From Dolomitihabitans soli (GTDB lineage: Bacteria > Actinomycetota > Actinomycetes > Streptosporangiales > Streptosporangiaceae), in assembly GCF_022213955.1 (NCBI RefSeq), contig NZ_JAKNTW010000018.1:62001-126000 (forward strand): a stretch of 64,000 nt of DNA. Reading direction: 5' to 3'. Below, piece after piece: positions 49,689-58,277 of the stretch (within the stretch, counting starts at the first letter, position 1; every line of letters starts with the position of its first letter). Under the pieces are notes generated by a model that saw only the letters and a program-made list of their open reading frames with translations, was not told the DNA's origin and did no database searches. A program made the translations under genes and the position numbers.

Positions 49689-50470
49689 CTGACTCCCTGG
49701 CCGAGTGCGCGTCGAATGCTCGCCACATATTCTCCCAGCTCGCGTGGCCGGGCGCCGTCGAGGAGCTTGCGCATCAGCGCCGAAGCCACCACGACGCCGT
49801 CGGCATGACCCGCCAGCTCGGCGGCCTGCGCCTGGTTGGAGACCCCGAAACCGAACAGGACCGGCCGGTCGGTGAGTTCCTTGAGCTCGCGGCCGAGCCG
49901 GGCGGCCTGCTCGGGAATCTCGCCGCGCTCTCCGGTGGTGCCCATGCGGGTCACGGCGTAGACGAAGCCCCGGCTGCGCTCGGTGATCTCGCGCAGTCTG
50001 GCCCGGGAGGAGGATGGAGCGGCGAGCAGCACGAGATCCAGGCCCTCGGCCGCCGCGGCGTCCGCCAGCTCCCCGACCTCCTCCAGGGGCGAGTCGGGCA
50101 CGATCAGCCCGCGCAGCCCGCTCGCGGTGAGCGCCGCGCAGAACTCCGCGGCGCTCTGCTGCACCACCAGATTGCTGTAGGTCATCGCGATGAGCGGCAC
50201 GTCGACGTCGAGCGTCGCGACCTCCTCGAGGATCCCCCTGACCGTGGTCCCGGCCGCGATCGCCCGGTCGGAGGCCTCCTGGATCGTGACGCCGTCCAGC
50301 ATGGGATCGGAGAAGGGGAAGCCCAGCTCGACGGCGTCGGCTCCGGCGTCGGCGTAGGCGTGGACGACGTCCGTCCACCCGGGGGTGACCCCGGCGGTGA
50401 CATAGGGCACCAGCAGGGGACGCCCCGTGCCACGGCGTGCGATCAGGAATTCTTCCAGGGAATCGGTCAC
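49685..50470 (-). CDS. trpA: Tryptophan synthase alpha subunit
   Basis: A 261-residue TIM-barrel enzyme that cleaves indole-3-glycerol phosphate to indole. Catalytic Glu is in AVELGFPFSDPMLDGVTIQE and catalytic Asp in GLRGLIVPDSPLEE. Phosphate binding: FGFGVSNQAQAAELAGHADG and VVVASALMRKL. The usual GFPYSDP and PD(L/V)P motifs are slightly altered (FPFSDP, PDSP). The GTG at 50470 has AAGGAG 5 bases upstream and overlaps the trpB stop. Being paired only with trpB and a regulator suggests a specialised copy apart from the main trp operon. Confidence 0.92.
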   Translation of the reverse strand: MTDSLEEFLIARRGTGRPLLVPYVTAGVTPGWTDVVHAYADAGADAVELGFPFSDPMLDGVTIQEASDRAIAAGTTVRGILEEVATLDVDVPLIAMTYSNLVVQQSAAEFCAALTASGLRGLIVPDSPLEEVGELADAAAAEGLDLVLLAAPSSSRARLREITERSRGFVYAVTRMGTTGERGEIPEQAARLGRELKELTDRPVLFGFGVSNQAQAAELAGHADGVVVASALMRKLLDGARPRELGEYVASIRRALGQGVR

Positions 50471-51684
50471 AGCAGCTCCTTGATGGAGGCGATGTCCTTG
50501 TCTCCCCTGCCGGAGAGAGTCAGCATCACGGTCGACCCCGGCGCGATCTCGCCGGACTTGGCGGCCCGGATCACCCAGGCCACGGCGTGCGAGGACTCCA
50601 GCGCGGCCAGGATCCCCTCGGTACGGGCCAGGCAGAGCAGCGCCTGGACGACCTCTTCGTCGTTCACGGTCTCGTAGCGGGCGCGGCCCCCGTCGCGTAG
50701 ATGGGCGTGCTCGGGGCCGATCCCCGGATAGTCGAGGCCGGCCGCGACCGAATGGGCCTCCGTCACCTGGCCGTCCTCGTCCTGGAGGACCAGCGAGCGG
50801 ACACCGTGCAGCACCCCGACCCTGCCGAAGGTCGCCGCCGCGCCGCCCTCGGCCTCGACCCCGATGAGCCGGGCAGTGGTGTCGACGAAGCCGGCGAACG
50901 TGCCCGCGGCGTTGGAGCCGCCGCCGACGCAGGCGACCACGTAGTCGGGCACACCGACGGGGAGTTCGGCGGCGCACTGGGCGCGGGCCTCCTCACCGAT
51001 CACCCGCTGGAACTCGCGCACCATCCACGGATAGGGATGCGGGCCCAGCACCGACCCGATGCAGTAGTAGGAGTCGTCCACCGATGACACCCAGTGCCGC
51101 ATCGCCTCGTTGCAGGCGTCCTTGAGGGTGCGGCTCCCGGTCGTGACCGGCACGACCTCCGCGCCCAGCACGTTCATCCGCACAACGTTGAGCTCCTGCC
51201 GTTCGATGTCGCGCTCGCCCATGAACACGGTCGCCTTGAGGCCCAGGAGCGCCGCGGCGGTGGCCGTGGCGACACCGTGCTGGCCCGCGCCGGTCTCGGC
51301 CAGCAGCCGTTCCTTGCCCATCCGGTGAGCGAGCAGCGCCTGGCCGATCACATTGTTGATCTTGTGTGAGCCGGTGTGCGCGAGATCCTCGCGTTTGAGG
51401 AACAGGGTGATGCCGAGCTCATGGGAGAGCCGCCAGGCGGGGGTCAACGGAGTGGGACGCCCGGCGTAGACCGTGAGCAGGGTGTCGAGCCTGCTGCGGA
51501 ACTCGGGGTCGCTCCAGGCCTCGCGGAACGCCGCCTCGATCTCGTGGCAGGCCGGGATCAGCGACTCCGGCACGTACCGCCCGCCGTAGGTTCCGAACCG
51601 GCCGACGGCGCCGGGGTCGCTCATCGCGCGGGCGGCGGCGGGCACCGTGACGCCCTGCCGACCGGACCAGGACATCTCGCCCAT
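50467..51684 (-). CDS. trpB: Tryptophan synthase beta subunit
   Basis: A 405-residue PLP enzyme condensing indole with serine. The PLP lysine lies in LKREDLAHTGSHKINNVIGQ. ETGAGQHGVATATAAALLGL, the phosphate loop VACVGGGSNAAGTFAGF and AAGLDYPGIGPEHAHLRDGG are conserved. It is the first gene of the trpB-trpA-gntR operon. A perfect 16-bp palindrome lies 20 bp upstream of the start. No trpC, trpD or trpE is in the window. Confidence 0.95.
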   Translation of the reverse strand: MGEMSWSGRQGVTVPAAARAMSDPGAVGRFGTYGGRYVPESLIPACHEIEAAFREAWSDPEFRSRLDTLLTVYAGRPTPLTPAWRLSHELGITLFLKREDLAHTGSHKINNVIGQALLAHRMGKERLLAETGAGQHGVATATAAALLGLKATVFMGERDIERQELNVVRMNVLGAEVVPVTTGSRTLKDACNEAMRHWVSSVDDSYYCIGSVLGPHPYPWMVREFQRVIGEEARAQCAAELPVGVPDYVVACVGGGSNAAGTFAGFVDTTARLIGVEAEGGAAATFGRVGVLHGVRSLVLQDEDGQVTEAHSVAAGLDYPGIGPEHAHLRDGGRARYETVNDEEVVQALLCLARTEGILAALESSHAVAWVIRAAKSGEIAPGSTVMLTLSGRGDKDIASIKELL

Positions 51685-51703
51685 GATCGTCTTCTCTCTC
51701 TCG

Positions 51704-51719
51704 ACTGTTCTAGAACAGT
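51704..51719. promoter_or_regulatory. 16-bp perfect palindrome, GntR operator candidate of trpBA-gntR
   Basis: ACTGTTCTAGAACAGT is fully symmetrical and holds the GT-N2-TA-N2-AC pattern expected for HutC-type GntR sites. It lies 20-35 bp before the trpB start codon, where it would cover the promoter. The operon's own third gene encodes a HutC-type regulator. The remaining 280 bp to the kinase gene hold only a weak hairpin. Confidence 0.6.
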
Positions 51720-52001
51720 AGCTCAGAGCCGCCGATCTGCAAGCCCCGGATCCGGGGGACCAGTAGCAATCGCGAAATCCACGACCCGCCTCTGACCTGA
51801 GGAAACTCTCGCCGTCTGGGGCGGCCTCCGGCGTGCTCGCAGGTCAGGACGCTGTGGTCGGCGCAGAGGTGTCCGCTCTGCCGCCGCAGAGGGCCGCATC
51901 GGATACGGGATTCCGCGGTCGCTGGAGACCCGGTCCTCAGGCACGCCGAGCGCGAACCGCGTCTCCCGCAGAACCGTCCCCCCGGCGGCAGGGAGCGCAG
52001 G

Positions 52002-53564
52002 TCAGGAGGAGAGCGTCGGGGTCGGCGTCGGAGTCGGAGAGAGGGTGGGAGTGACGCTCGGGGTGGGTGACTCGCCGTCGCCCCACTGGGGTTCGGTGCT
52101 GATGTCGCCGGAGGGGACGGGCCCTCCGGTGGGGTGGCAGGGCGGAGGTCCGCCACGGCTGTTCGTGCAGCTCGGGTCGTCGTCGGGCGGCAAGGGGTCG
52201 GCGAGGCCGGTGCCCTCCGGTTCCGGCGCCGTCCAGGTACGGGCCGGGGTGGGACGCGGTTGCCCGCCGGTCGGCGGATGGTCGGTGGTCGCCACGACCA
52301 CGCTCGGCAGTCCGGGGGTGACGATCGCGCCCGGTCCGCTGGAGGTCCCCGCCACCCTCGTCACCCGGCCGGGACGGGCGGTGGCCGGCAGCGTCCCGGC
52401 GTCGGGCGCGACGAGCGGTGCCTGGGCCACGTCGTCGAGACCGGCCCCACCGCCGCCGCCCGTGGCCGCCACCACGGCCACGGCCGCGATGGACACCGTC
52501 GCCAGCGCGGCGAAGCCGGCGTGCGACAGCCGGCCGCCGCGCCGGCGCGCGCCTCTCCGCCGCGCGGGTTCGAGCCGCCCGGCCGGGTCCGGCGGGGCGG
52601 CGGGCACCGGACCCAGCCGCACCCGCCTGCCGCTCGCCGGGTACGGCACGGGCGTCCAGATCTCCTCCAGCACCTCGCCGACCGCCTCCCGCAGATCCCG
52701 CGGGGCGCCGACGCCACCGGCGGCGAGCAGCGCGCCGAGCAGCTCGGCGGCGGACGGGCGCTCCGCGGGAGCCTTGGCCAAGGCGGCCTCGACCGCACGG
52801 GCCAGCAGCGCGGGCACCCCCGTCAGCCGTGGTGGCTCGATCATGATCCGCCGAGTCACCACGTCGAGCTCGCCCGTGCCGAAGGGGTGGTGACCGGTGG
52901 CCGCGTACGCGACCAGGCAGCCCCAGGAGAACACGTCGGAGGCCGGTACGGCGAGCCCGCCGGTGAGCCGCTCGGGCGCCACCCAGCCGGGCGAGCCCAT
53001 GACCTGCCCGGTCCGGGTGTGCGCGGAGAGCGTGTCCACGTCCCTGGCGATGCCGAAATCGATCACCCGGGGACCGTGCGGCGACAGCAGCACGTTGCCC
53101 GGCTTGAGGTCGCGGTGGACGAGTCCGGCCCCGTGCACGGCCACCAGGGCGGCGGCCACGCCGAGCGCCACGCCGTACGCCAGGTCGGGGGTGAGCGGGC
53201 CGCGGGCCGCGACGACCTGGGAGAGCCCGGGGCCGGGGATGTACTCGGTGACGAGGTAGGGCCGATCCCCGTCGATGCCGTCCTCGACCACGGCTGCCGT
53301 GCAGAACGGGATCACGCGGCGGGAGTGTTCGATCTCCTCGGCGAAGCGGGCGCGCAGCGTCGGGTCGTTCAGGTGGACGGCGTGCGGAGTCTTCAGGGCG
53401 GCCAGCCCGCCCCCGGCCCCCTCGGCGAGGTAGACGATGCCCATCCCGCCGGCGCCGAGACGGCCGAGCATCAGGTAGCGTCCGACGATGATCGGATCAC
53501 CCACGGTGAGCGGGCGCACGCCTGGCGGCATGCCGCCCTCGGAGCCGGGTCCACCGCGAGCCAT
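52002..53564 (-). CDS. Serine/threonine protein kinase, membrane-anchored
   Basis: A 520-residue PknB-like kinase. Glycine loop: LGRLGAGGMGIVYLAEG. Lys: AALKTPHAV. Catalytic loop: LVHRDLKPGNVLLS. DFG: VIDFGIARDVD. APE region: GSPGWVAPERLTGG. A single membrane segment near residues 350-372 (AGFAALATVSIAAVAVVAAT) is followed by an extracellular Pro/Thr/Ser-rich tail with short SPTPTPTL repeats and no PASTA domain. It is likely a sensor of cell-surface conditions. The DLKPGN loop and DFG motif are intact. The gene stands alone. Confidence 0.92.
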   Translation of the reverse strand: MARGGPGSEGGMPPGVRPLTVGDPIIVGRYLMLGRLGAGGMGIVYLAEGAGGGLAALKTPHAVHLNDPTLRARFAEEIEHSRRVIPFCTAAVVEDGIDGDRPYLVTEYIPGPGLSQVVAARGPLTPDLAYGVALGVAAALVAVHGAGLVHRDLKPGNVLLSPHGPRVIDFGIARDVDTLSAHTRTGQVMGSPGWVAPERLTGGLAVPASDVFSWGCLVAYAATGHHPFGTGELDVVTRRIMIEPPRLTGVPALLARAVEAALAKAPAERPSAAELLGALLAAGGVGAPRDLREAVGEVLEEIWTPVPYPASGRRVRLGPVPAAPPDPAGRLEPARRRGARRRGGRLSHAGFAALATVSIAAVAVVAATGGGGGAGLDDVAQAPLVAPDAGTLPATARPGRVTRVAGTSSGPGAIVTPGLPSVVVATTDHPPTGGQPRPTPARTWTAPEPEGTGLADPLPPDDDPSCTNSRGGPPPCHPTGGPVPSGDISTEPQWGDGESPTPSVTPTLSPTPTPTPTLSS

Positions 53565-53667
53565 CCGGGTAGCGCCTCTCCGTTGTGGGATACGGCAAGC
53601 ACACTGTGACCGGATATGAGCGACATTTGCTGCTAAGCGGAGACAAGAGATATGGCAGGTAAGACGA

Positions 53668-53701
53668 CTGGTCCCCTCGGGTAAGTCACCGATGGGACCA
53701 G
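53668..53701. terminator. Hairpin after the orphan response regulator gene
   Basis: Outer arms CTGGTCCC and GGGACCAG, one mismatch, then inner arms TCGG and CCGA around an 8-base loop. It lies 47 bp past the response-regulator stop and 100 bp before the kinase gene on the same strand, separating the two transcripts. Confidence 0.5.
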
Positions 53702-53747
53702 GTGGACCGCAGGGGCTGGACGTGCTGCTCTGCCGTACGCCGCGGGG

Positions 53748-54413
53748 TCAGGAGAGCCAGCCCGGCGTGATCAGACCGGCCTCGTAGGCGAGCACCACCA
53801 CCTGGGCGCGATCACGGGCGCGGAGCTTGGTCATGATACGGCTGACGTGGGTCTTCACCGTGGCGGGACTGAGGACGAGGCGCTCCGCGATCTCGTCGTT
53901 GCTCAGCCCCGAGGCGATCAGCGTCATCACCTCCCGCTCACGCTCGGTCAGCCCGTTCAGCTCCGGGCCGGGCGCCGGCCTGCGCACCCGGGCGGCGAAC
54001 TCCGCGATGAGCCGGCGGGTCACCGAAGGCGCGATCAGCGCGTCGCCCCGGGCCACCACCCGGACCGCGTGGATCAGCTCCATCGGCTCCGTGTCCTTGA
54101 CCAGGAAACCGCCCGCCCCCGCCTTGAGCGCGCCATAGACGTAGTCGTCGTGCTCGAACGTGGTCAGGATGACCACCCGCACCGCGTCCAGCCTCGGGTC
54201 GGCCACGATGGTCCGGGTGGCCTCCAGCCCGTCGAGCTCGGGCATCCGGATGTCCATCAGCACGACGTCCGGCCTCAGCTCGCGCGTCAGCCGTACGGCC
54301 TGCGAACCGTCACCCGCCTCCGCCACCACCTCGAGGTCGTCCTCACCCTCCAGGATCGACCTGAACCCGGCCCGCACCAGGGTCTGGTCGTCGGCCAGCA
54401 ACACTCTGATCAT
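53748..54413 (-). CDS. Response regulator, NarL/FixJ family (LuxR-type)
   Basis: A 221-residue regulator. Receiver domain: VLLADDQTLVRAGF (acidic pocket), phospho-Asp in PDVVLMDIRMPELDG, and LVKDTEPMEL (conserved Lys). C-terminal LuxR helix-turn-helix: LTEREREVMTLIASGLSNDE, then IAERLVLSPATVKTHVSRIM. No histidine kinase gene is adjacent, so it is an orphan in this window. It is divergent from the ABC-2 exporter operon and might control it, which is positional inference. Confidence 0.92.
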   Translation of the reverse strand: MIRVLLADDQTLVRAGFRSILEGEDDLEVVAEAGDGSQAVRLTRELRPDVVLMDIRMPELDGLEATRTIVADPRLDAVRVVILTTFEHDDYVYGALKAGAGGFLVKDTEPMELIHAVRVVARGDALIAPSVTRRLIAEFAARVRRPAPGPELNGLTEREREVMTLIASGLSNDEIAERLVLSPATVKTHVSRIMTKLRARDRAQVVVLAYEAGLITPGWLS

Positions 54414-54597
54414 CGAGTTCTCACGTCCGTCTTCCCGGAATCGGCCAGCACGCCTGGCAGCTTAATCGCCGCGACACACACCGGGTTCCGCCCGCCGAAA
54501 ACAAGTTGCCCGCCCTTTCGGCCACCGGCAAGATAGGACGGTTGCCCACGCCCACACCGCCGAGGAGGCAGCCTTCCTTCTCTATCTCCACCTCGCC

Positions 54598-55359
54598 GTG
54601 TACGGTTTCCGCCGCCACTCGACCTACCGTGCCGCCGCCATCGCGGGAGCGTTCACCAACACCGTCTTCGGCATCCTGCGGGCCTACATCCTCATCGCGC
54701 TCTGGGAGGCAAGGCCGGGCCTCGCCGGCTACGACGTGGCCGACGCGATCACCTTCTGCTTCCTCAGCCAGGCGTTCATCGGCCCGATGCAGGTCTTCGG
54801 CGGCGGCCTCGGCCTCGCCGAGCGCGTCCGCACCGGCGACGCCGCCGTCGACCTGGTACGGCCCGCCTCGCTGCAGTTCTGGTCGATGGCCGACGACCTG
54901 GGACGGGCGCTCTACCTGTTCCTGATGCGCAGCATCCCGCCGACGCTGATCGGTGCGGCGCTGTTCGGCATCGTGGTGCCCGCCGGACCGCTCACCTGGC
55001 TCCTCTTCGCGGCCAGCGTCGTCGCGGGGGTCCTGGTCAGCTTCGGCGTGCGCTACCTCGTGGCGCTGTCGGCCTGCTGGATCCTCGACGACCGGGGGAT
55101 CCAGTCGCTGTCGCTGGTGCTCTGCCTGTTCTTCAGCGGGATGGTCGTGCCGCTGAACATCATGCCCGGCTGGCTGGGCACCGTGGCCAACGCGCTGCCG
55201 TGGGCGGCGATGGTCCAGGTGCCCGCCGACGTCTATCTCGGCAAGACCGACGTGGCGCACGCACTGGGCTTCCAACTCGGCTGGGCGGCGGTGCTGATCG
55301 CCCTGGGCGCGCTCGCCACCCGGGCCGCCCGCCGCAAGGTGGTGATCCAGGGTGGTTAG
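54598..55359 (+). CDS. ABC-2 type transporter permease (first)
   Basis: A 253-residue membrane protein with six segments, belonging to the ABC-2/DUF990-like group (FGILRAYILIALWEARPG, DAAVDLVRPASLQFWSMADD, FFSGMVVPLNIMPGWLGTVA). It pairs with the next permease, which it overlaps by 8 bases, and the ATPase after that. The GTG at 54598 has no ribosome site. A GAGGAGG lies about 25 bases upstream with an open in-frame extension but no start codon, so the true start is uncertain. The exported substrate is unknown. Confidence 0.85.
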   Translation: MYGFRRHSTYRAAAIAGAFTNTVFGILRAYILIALWEARPGLAGYDVADAITFCFLSQAFIGPMQVFGGGLGLAERVRTGDAAVDLVRPASLQFWSMADDLGRALYLFLMRSIPPTLIGAALFGIVVPAGPLTWLLFAASVVAGVLVSFGVRYLVALSACWILDDRGIQSLSLVLCLFFSGMVVPLNIMPGWLGTVANALPWAAMVQVPADVYLGKTDVAHALGFQLGWAAVLIALGALATRAARRKVVIQGG

Positions 55360-56140
55360 GACCTACACGCTGCTCGCCTGGACCTGGCTGCGCGCCGGCG
55401 CCCAGTACCCGCTGTCGATGGCGCTGCTCACCATCGGCACCTTCGTGGTGAGCGCCCTCGACCTCATCGCCATCTGGATCATCTTCGAGCACACCGGCAC
55501 CCTGGGCGGCTTCACCCTCCCCGAGGTCATGTTCCTGTACGGCACGGCCATGGTCTCCTTCTCCCTGGCCGACCTGCTGTTCGGGAACGTCGACAAGCTC
55601 AGCGCGCACGTCAGGGCGGGCACCTTCGACTCCATGCTGATCCGCCCGGTGAGCCCGTTCGTGCAGATGGCGGTGGACAGGTTCGCCGTGCAGCGGCTCG
55701 GCAAGCTGGTGCAGGCGGTGGTGGTCCTGGTCATCGCGCTCCCCCAGCTGGACGTGCCGTCGTCGCGGGTGTGGATGGTGCCGGTGATGGTGTTCTGCGG
55801 GACGGTCATCTTCACCGCCGTGTTCACCCTGGGCGGGGCGCTGCAGTTCCTGCTCACCGACGCGCCCGAAGTGGCCAACGCCTTCACCTACGGAGGAAGC
55901 GCGCTCACCCAGTATCCGCTCAGCGTCTACGGGACTGATCTGGTGCGCGGAGTCACCTTCGTGCTGCCACTCGCCTTCGTCAACTGGCAGCCCGGGCTCT
56001 TCGTGCTCGGCCACGAGGACCCGTTCGGCCTGCCGTACTGGCTGCGGTTCGCCGCCCCTCTCGCCGCGCTGCTGCTCGGGGCGATCTCCGCGCTGGCCTG
56101 GCGGGCGGGCCTGCGCCGTTACCGATCCACCGGGAGTTGA
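55352..56140 (+). CDS. ABC-2 type transporter permease (second)
   Basis: A 262-residue membrane protein with about six segments, homologous in layout to the previous one (VSALDLIAIWIIFEHTGTLG, VRAGTFDSMLIRPVSPFVQM, ALQFLLTDAPEVANAFTYGG, NWQPGLFVLGHEDPFGLPYW). It starts at GTG, overlapping the preceding gene. The two form a heterodimeric channel. Such permease pairs, with one ATPase, export polymers, lipids or drugs. Confidence 0.88.
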   Translation: MVRTYTLLAWTWLRAGAQYPLSMALLTIGTFVVSALDLIAIWIIFEHTGTLGGFTLPEVMFLYGTAMVSFSLADLLFGNVDKLSAHVRAGTFDSMLIRPVSPFVQMAVDRFAVQRLGKLVQAVVVLVIALPQLDVPSSRVWMVPVMVFCGTVIFTAVFTLGGALQFLLTDAPEVANAFTYGGSALTQYPLSVYGTDLVRGVTFVLPLAFVNWQPGLFVLGHEDPFGLPYWLRFAAPLAALLLGAISALAWRAGLRRYRSTGS

Positions 56141-56142
56141 AG

Positions 56143-56916
56143 ATGATCGAGGTTCATCAGGCCGGCCGGTCGTTCACGATCAGCAGGCGTACGGGGCTGC
56201 TCCGGCGCGAACGGCGGGTCGTGCACGCCGTACGGGATCTGTCGTTCACGGTCGAGGCCGGCGAGTTCGTCGGGTATCTCGGGCCGAACGGCGCGGGCAA
56301 GTCGACCACGATCAAGATGCTCACCGGCATCCTGGCGCCGACCAGCGGCCACATCCAGGTGGCCGGTCTCGATCCCACCAAGCACCGTACGGCTCTCGCG
56401 CGGCGGATCGGGGTGGTGTTCGGGCAGCGGACGACGTTGTGGTGGGATCTGCCGCTGCGGGACAGCTTTGAACTGATCCGGCACCTTTACAAAGTAGATC
56501 GCGTCAAGCACCGGGAACGGCTCGACCAGCTCACCGAAGTGCTCGGGCTGGGCGAGTTCATGCGCACTCCGGTGCGGCAGCTCAGCCTGGGGCAGCGGAT
56601 GCGCGGCGACATCACGGCCGCCCTGCTGCACGATCCCGCCGTGCTGGTGCTCGACGAGCCGACGATCGGGCTCGACGTGGTGAGCAAGGCGGCCATGCGC
56701 GGCTTCCTGCGCGACCTCAACGCCGAGCAGGGCACCACGGTGCTGCTGACCACGCACGACCTGGGCGACATCGAACGGCTGTGCCGCCGGGTAATGGTCA
56801 TCGACCACGGCCGGCTGACCTTCGACGGCACCGTCGACGCCCTGCGGGCGACCGCGCCGGAGGAGTCCTCGATCGAGGACGTGGTCACCCGCCTCTACAC
56901 CGCCGCCGAGAAGTAG
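56143..56916 (+). CDS. ABC transporter ATP-binding protein
   Basis: A 257-residue ATPase for the two ABC-2 permeases. Walker A YLGPNGAGKSTTIKMLTGIL, Q-loop VVFGQRTTLWWDLPL, signature RQLSLGQRMRGDITAALLHD (LSLGQ), Walker B VLVLDEPTIGLDVVSKA, switch LTTHDLGDIERL. The FGQRTTLWWDLP and LSLGQRMR motifs are typical of the ATPases paired with DUF990-like permeases. The ATG at 56143 has GGGAG 6 bases upstream. It ends 34 bp from a converging membrane-protein gene. Confidence 0.92.
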   Translation: MIEVHQAGRSFTISRRTGLLRRERRVVHAVRDLSFTVEAGEFVGYLGPNGAGKSTTIKMLTGILAPTSGHIQVAGLDPTKHRTALARRIGVVFGQRTTLWWDLPLRDSFELIRHLYKVDRVKHRERLDQLTEVLGLGEFMRTPVRQLSLGQRMRGDITAALLHDPAVLVLDEPTIGLDVVSKAAMRGFLRDLNAEQGTTVLLTTHDLGDIERLCRRVMVIDHGRLTFDGTVDALRATAPEESSIEDVVTRLYTAAEK

Positions 56917-56950
56917 CCGGGCGCCCGGAAGCAGCCGGGCAGCCGGGCGC

Positions 56951-57445
56951 TCAGAAGTAGCCGGGCACGGTCGCCTCCTCCTCCTCCTCGTACTCCTCGT
57001 CCTCCCGCCTGCGGCCCGCCCAGCGGGAGGGCATCAGGACGGGGAGGAAGAGGGCCACCCCGAGCATCGCGAAGACGCCGGTGGTGAGCAGGGCCCGCAT
57101 GCCGTGTCCGGCCTCGACCACCAACGCGTGCATCGTCGGCTCGTCGGGAATCAGCGACACCGCGCGGTTCATGTCGAGGGCGTAGACGACGGTCCAGGCC
57201 AGCAGTGCCATCGACGGCACGAACGTGGCCAGCGGCGAGACCCTGCCCGCGATCACCAGCCCGAGCACCAGGCCCACCGCGGCCATCGTGCCCAGGGCGA
57301 TCCATAGCTGAACGCCTCCCGACGTGGTCGGCGTGGTCGCCTCGACCATCGCCTTGTTCGTCGCCCATCCGCCACCGAACAGCAATCCGGCGGTGACGAT
57401 CAGGCCGATGAGAAATCCTCCGATGTGCCGCATGTTTCCAACCAC
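56951..57445 (-). CDS. Hypothetical membrane protein
   Basis: A 164-residue protein with four predicted membrane segments (GFLIGLIVTAGLLFGGG, LWIALGTMAAVGLVLGLVIA, TFVPSMALLAWTVVYALDM, TGVFAMLGVALFLPVLM). The cytoplasmic tail is strongly acidic, with a run of Glu interrupted by Tyr. No family is recognised. The GTG at 57445 or the ATG at 57433 may be the start. The tail end and the end of the converging ATPase gene share a short repeat, GAAGTAGCCGGGC. Confidence 0.7.
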   Translation of the reverse strand: MVGNMRHIGGFLIGLIVTAGLLFGGGWATNKAMVEATTPTTSGGVQLWIALGTMAAVGLVLGLVIAGRVSPLATFVPSMALLAWTVVYALDMNRAVSLIPDEPTMHALVVEAGHGMRALLTTGVFAMLGVALFLPVLMPSRWAGRRREDEEYEEEEEATVPGYF

Positions 57446-57622
57446 CTAGCGTTCAGGGGGCGGACGATCCTCGGTCGCGGGCCACCCTAGCGATAGATCA
57501 CGCTTATGGTCATCCATTAGCCCAATGACACATCAGGGCGACAAGGGGCGAGTTGTCCGGATTTATCGCCTCACACAACTGTCGCACAGGTAACGCCCCC
57601 GGCCAGGGCCGGGCGTGAGAAC

Positions 57623-58198
57623 ATGTGCTCACCCATGCGCGCCCAGCTTCCTCTCCGGCTCACGCGGTCGGCCGCCTTCTCGGCTGTCTGCGTGTCCCTC
57701 GCCGCCCTCGGCCACAACCTGGCCGGCGGCACGGGCCCCGAGCCCTGGGCGGTCACGGCCGGCGGCACGGCCGTCATGCTGCTGGCGACGGCGCTCGCCG
57801 GGCGGGAGCGCTCGGCCGCCGCGATCGCCACCGGCCTGGTCGCCACCCAGCTCGTCCTGCACGAGCTGTTCGCCTTCGACGACCCCTCGGGGATCTCCCT
57901 GGCCCTGCACGGGCACGCCGGCGCCGGCCTGGGCGAGAGCGCCGGCATGCTCGTCGCGCACCTCACCGCCACGCTGATCACCGCGTGGTGGCTGGCGCGC
58001 GGCGAGGCCGCCCTGTGGTCGCTGTTGCGCCGCCTCGGCGCCGCGGCCACCCGGCGGCTCGACGCCCTGCTCCGCGCCACGGCTCCGGCCACTCCCCGCC
58101 CCGGGATCCGCCGGACACGCTCCCCCCGCGGCCTCCCCGCCGCCCTGCTCATCCGGCATTCCGTCACCCGGCGCGGCCCTCCACTCCGCGCCGCCTGA
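57623..58198 (+). CDS. Hypothetical membrane protein, possibly copper-linked
   Basis: A 191-residue protein with about four membrane segments (SAAFSAVCVSLAALGHNLAG, GGTAVMLLATALAG, AAAIATGLVATQLVLHELFA, ESAGMLVAHLTATLITAWWL) and a long Arg/Pro-rich tail. Conserved-looking His residues are in LGHNLAG, LHELFA, LHGHAG and VAHLTA. These could bind a metal. It lies 80 bp before the ycnI-like gene on the same strand. Such a membrane protein commonly accompanies YcnI in actinomycetes, which is a neighbourhood-based guess. Confidence 0.65.
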   Translation: MCSPMRAQLPLRLTRSAAFSAVCVSLAALGHNLAGGTGPEPWAVTAGGTAVMLLATALAGRERSAAAIATGLVATQLVLHELFAFDDPSGISLALHGHAGAGLGESAGMLVAHLTATLITAWWLARGEAALWSLLRRLGAAATRRLDALLRATAPATPRPGIRRTRSPRGLPAALLIRHSVTRRGPPLRAA

Positions 58199-58277
58199 CC
58201 CTCCGCAACGCCCTCTCGCGCGGCCTTCCGCGCGTCTTCGCAGGCCCATGCACGTTCCGAAGTGGAGTAACCGCAGA

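Noticed and set aside
51863-51881. Small hairpin GCAGAG / CTCTGC between trpB and the kinase gene
   Set aside because: Only 6 bp of stem and not clearly tied to a gene end; it lies between the trpB promoter and the kinase 3' end.
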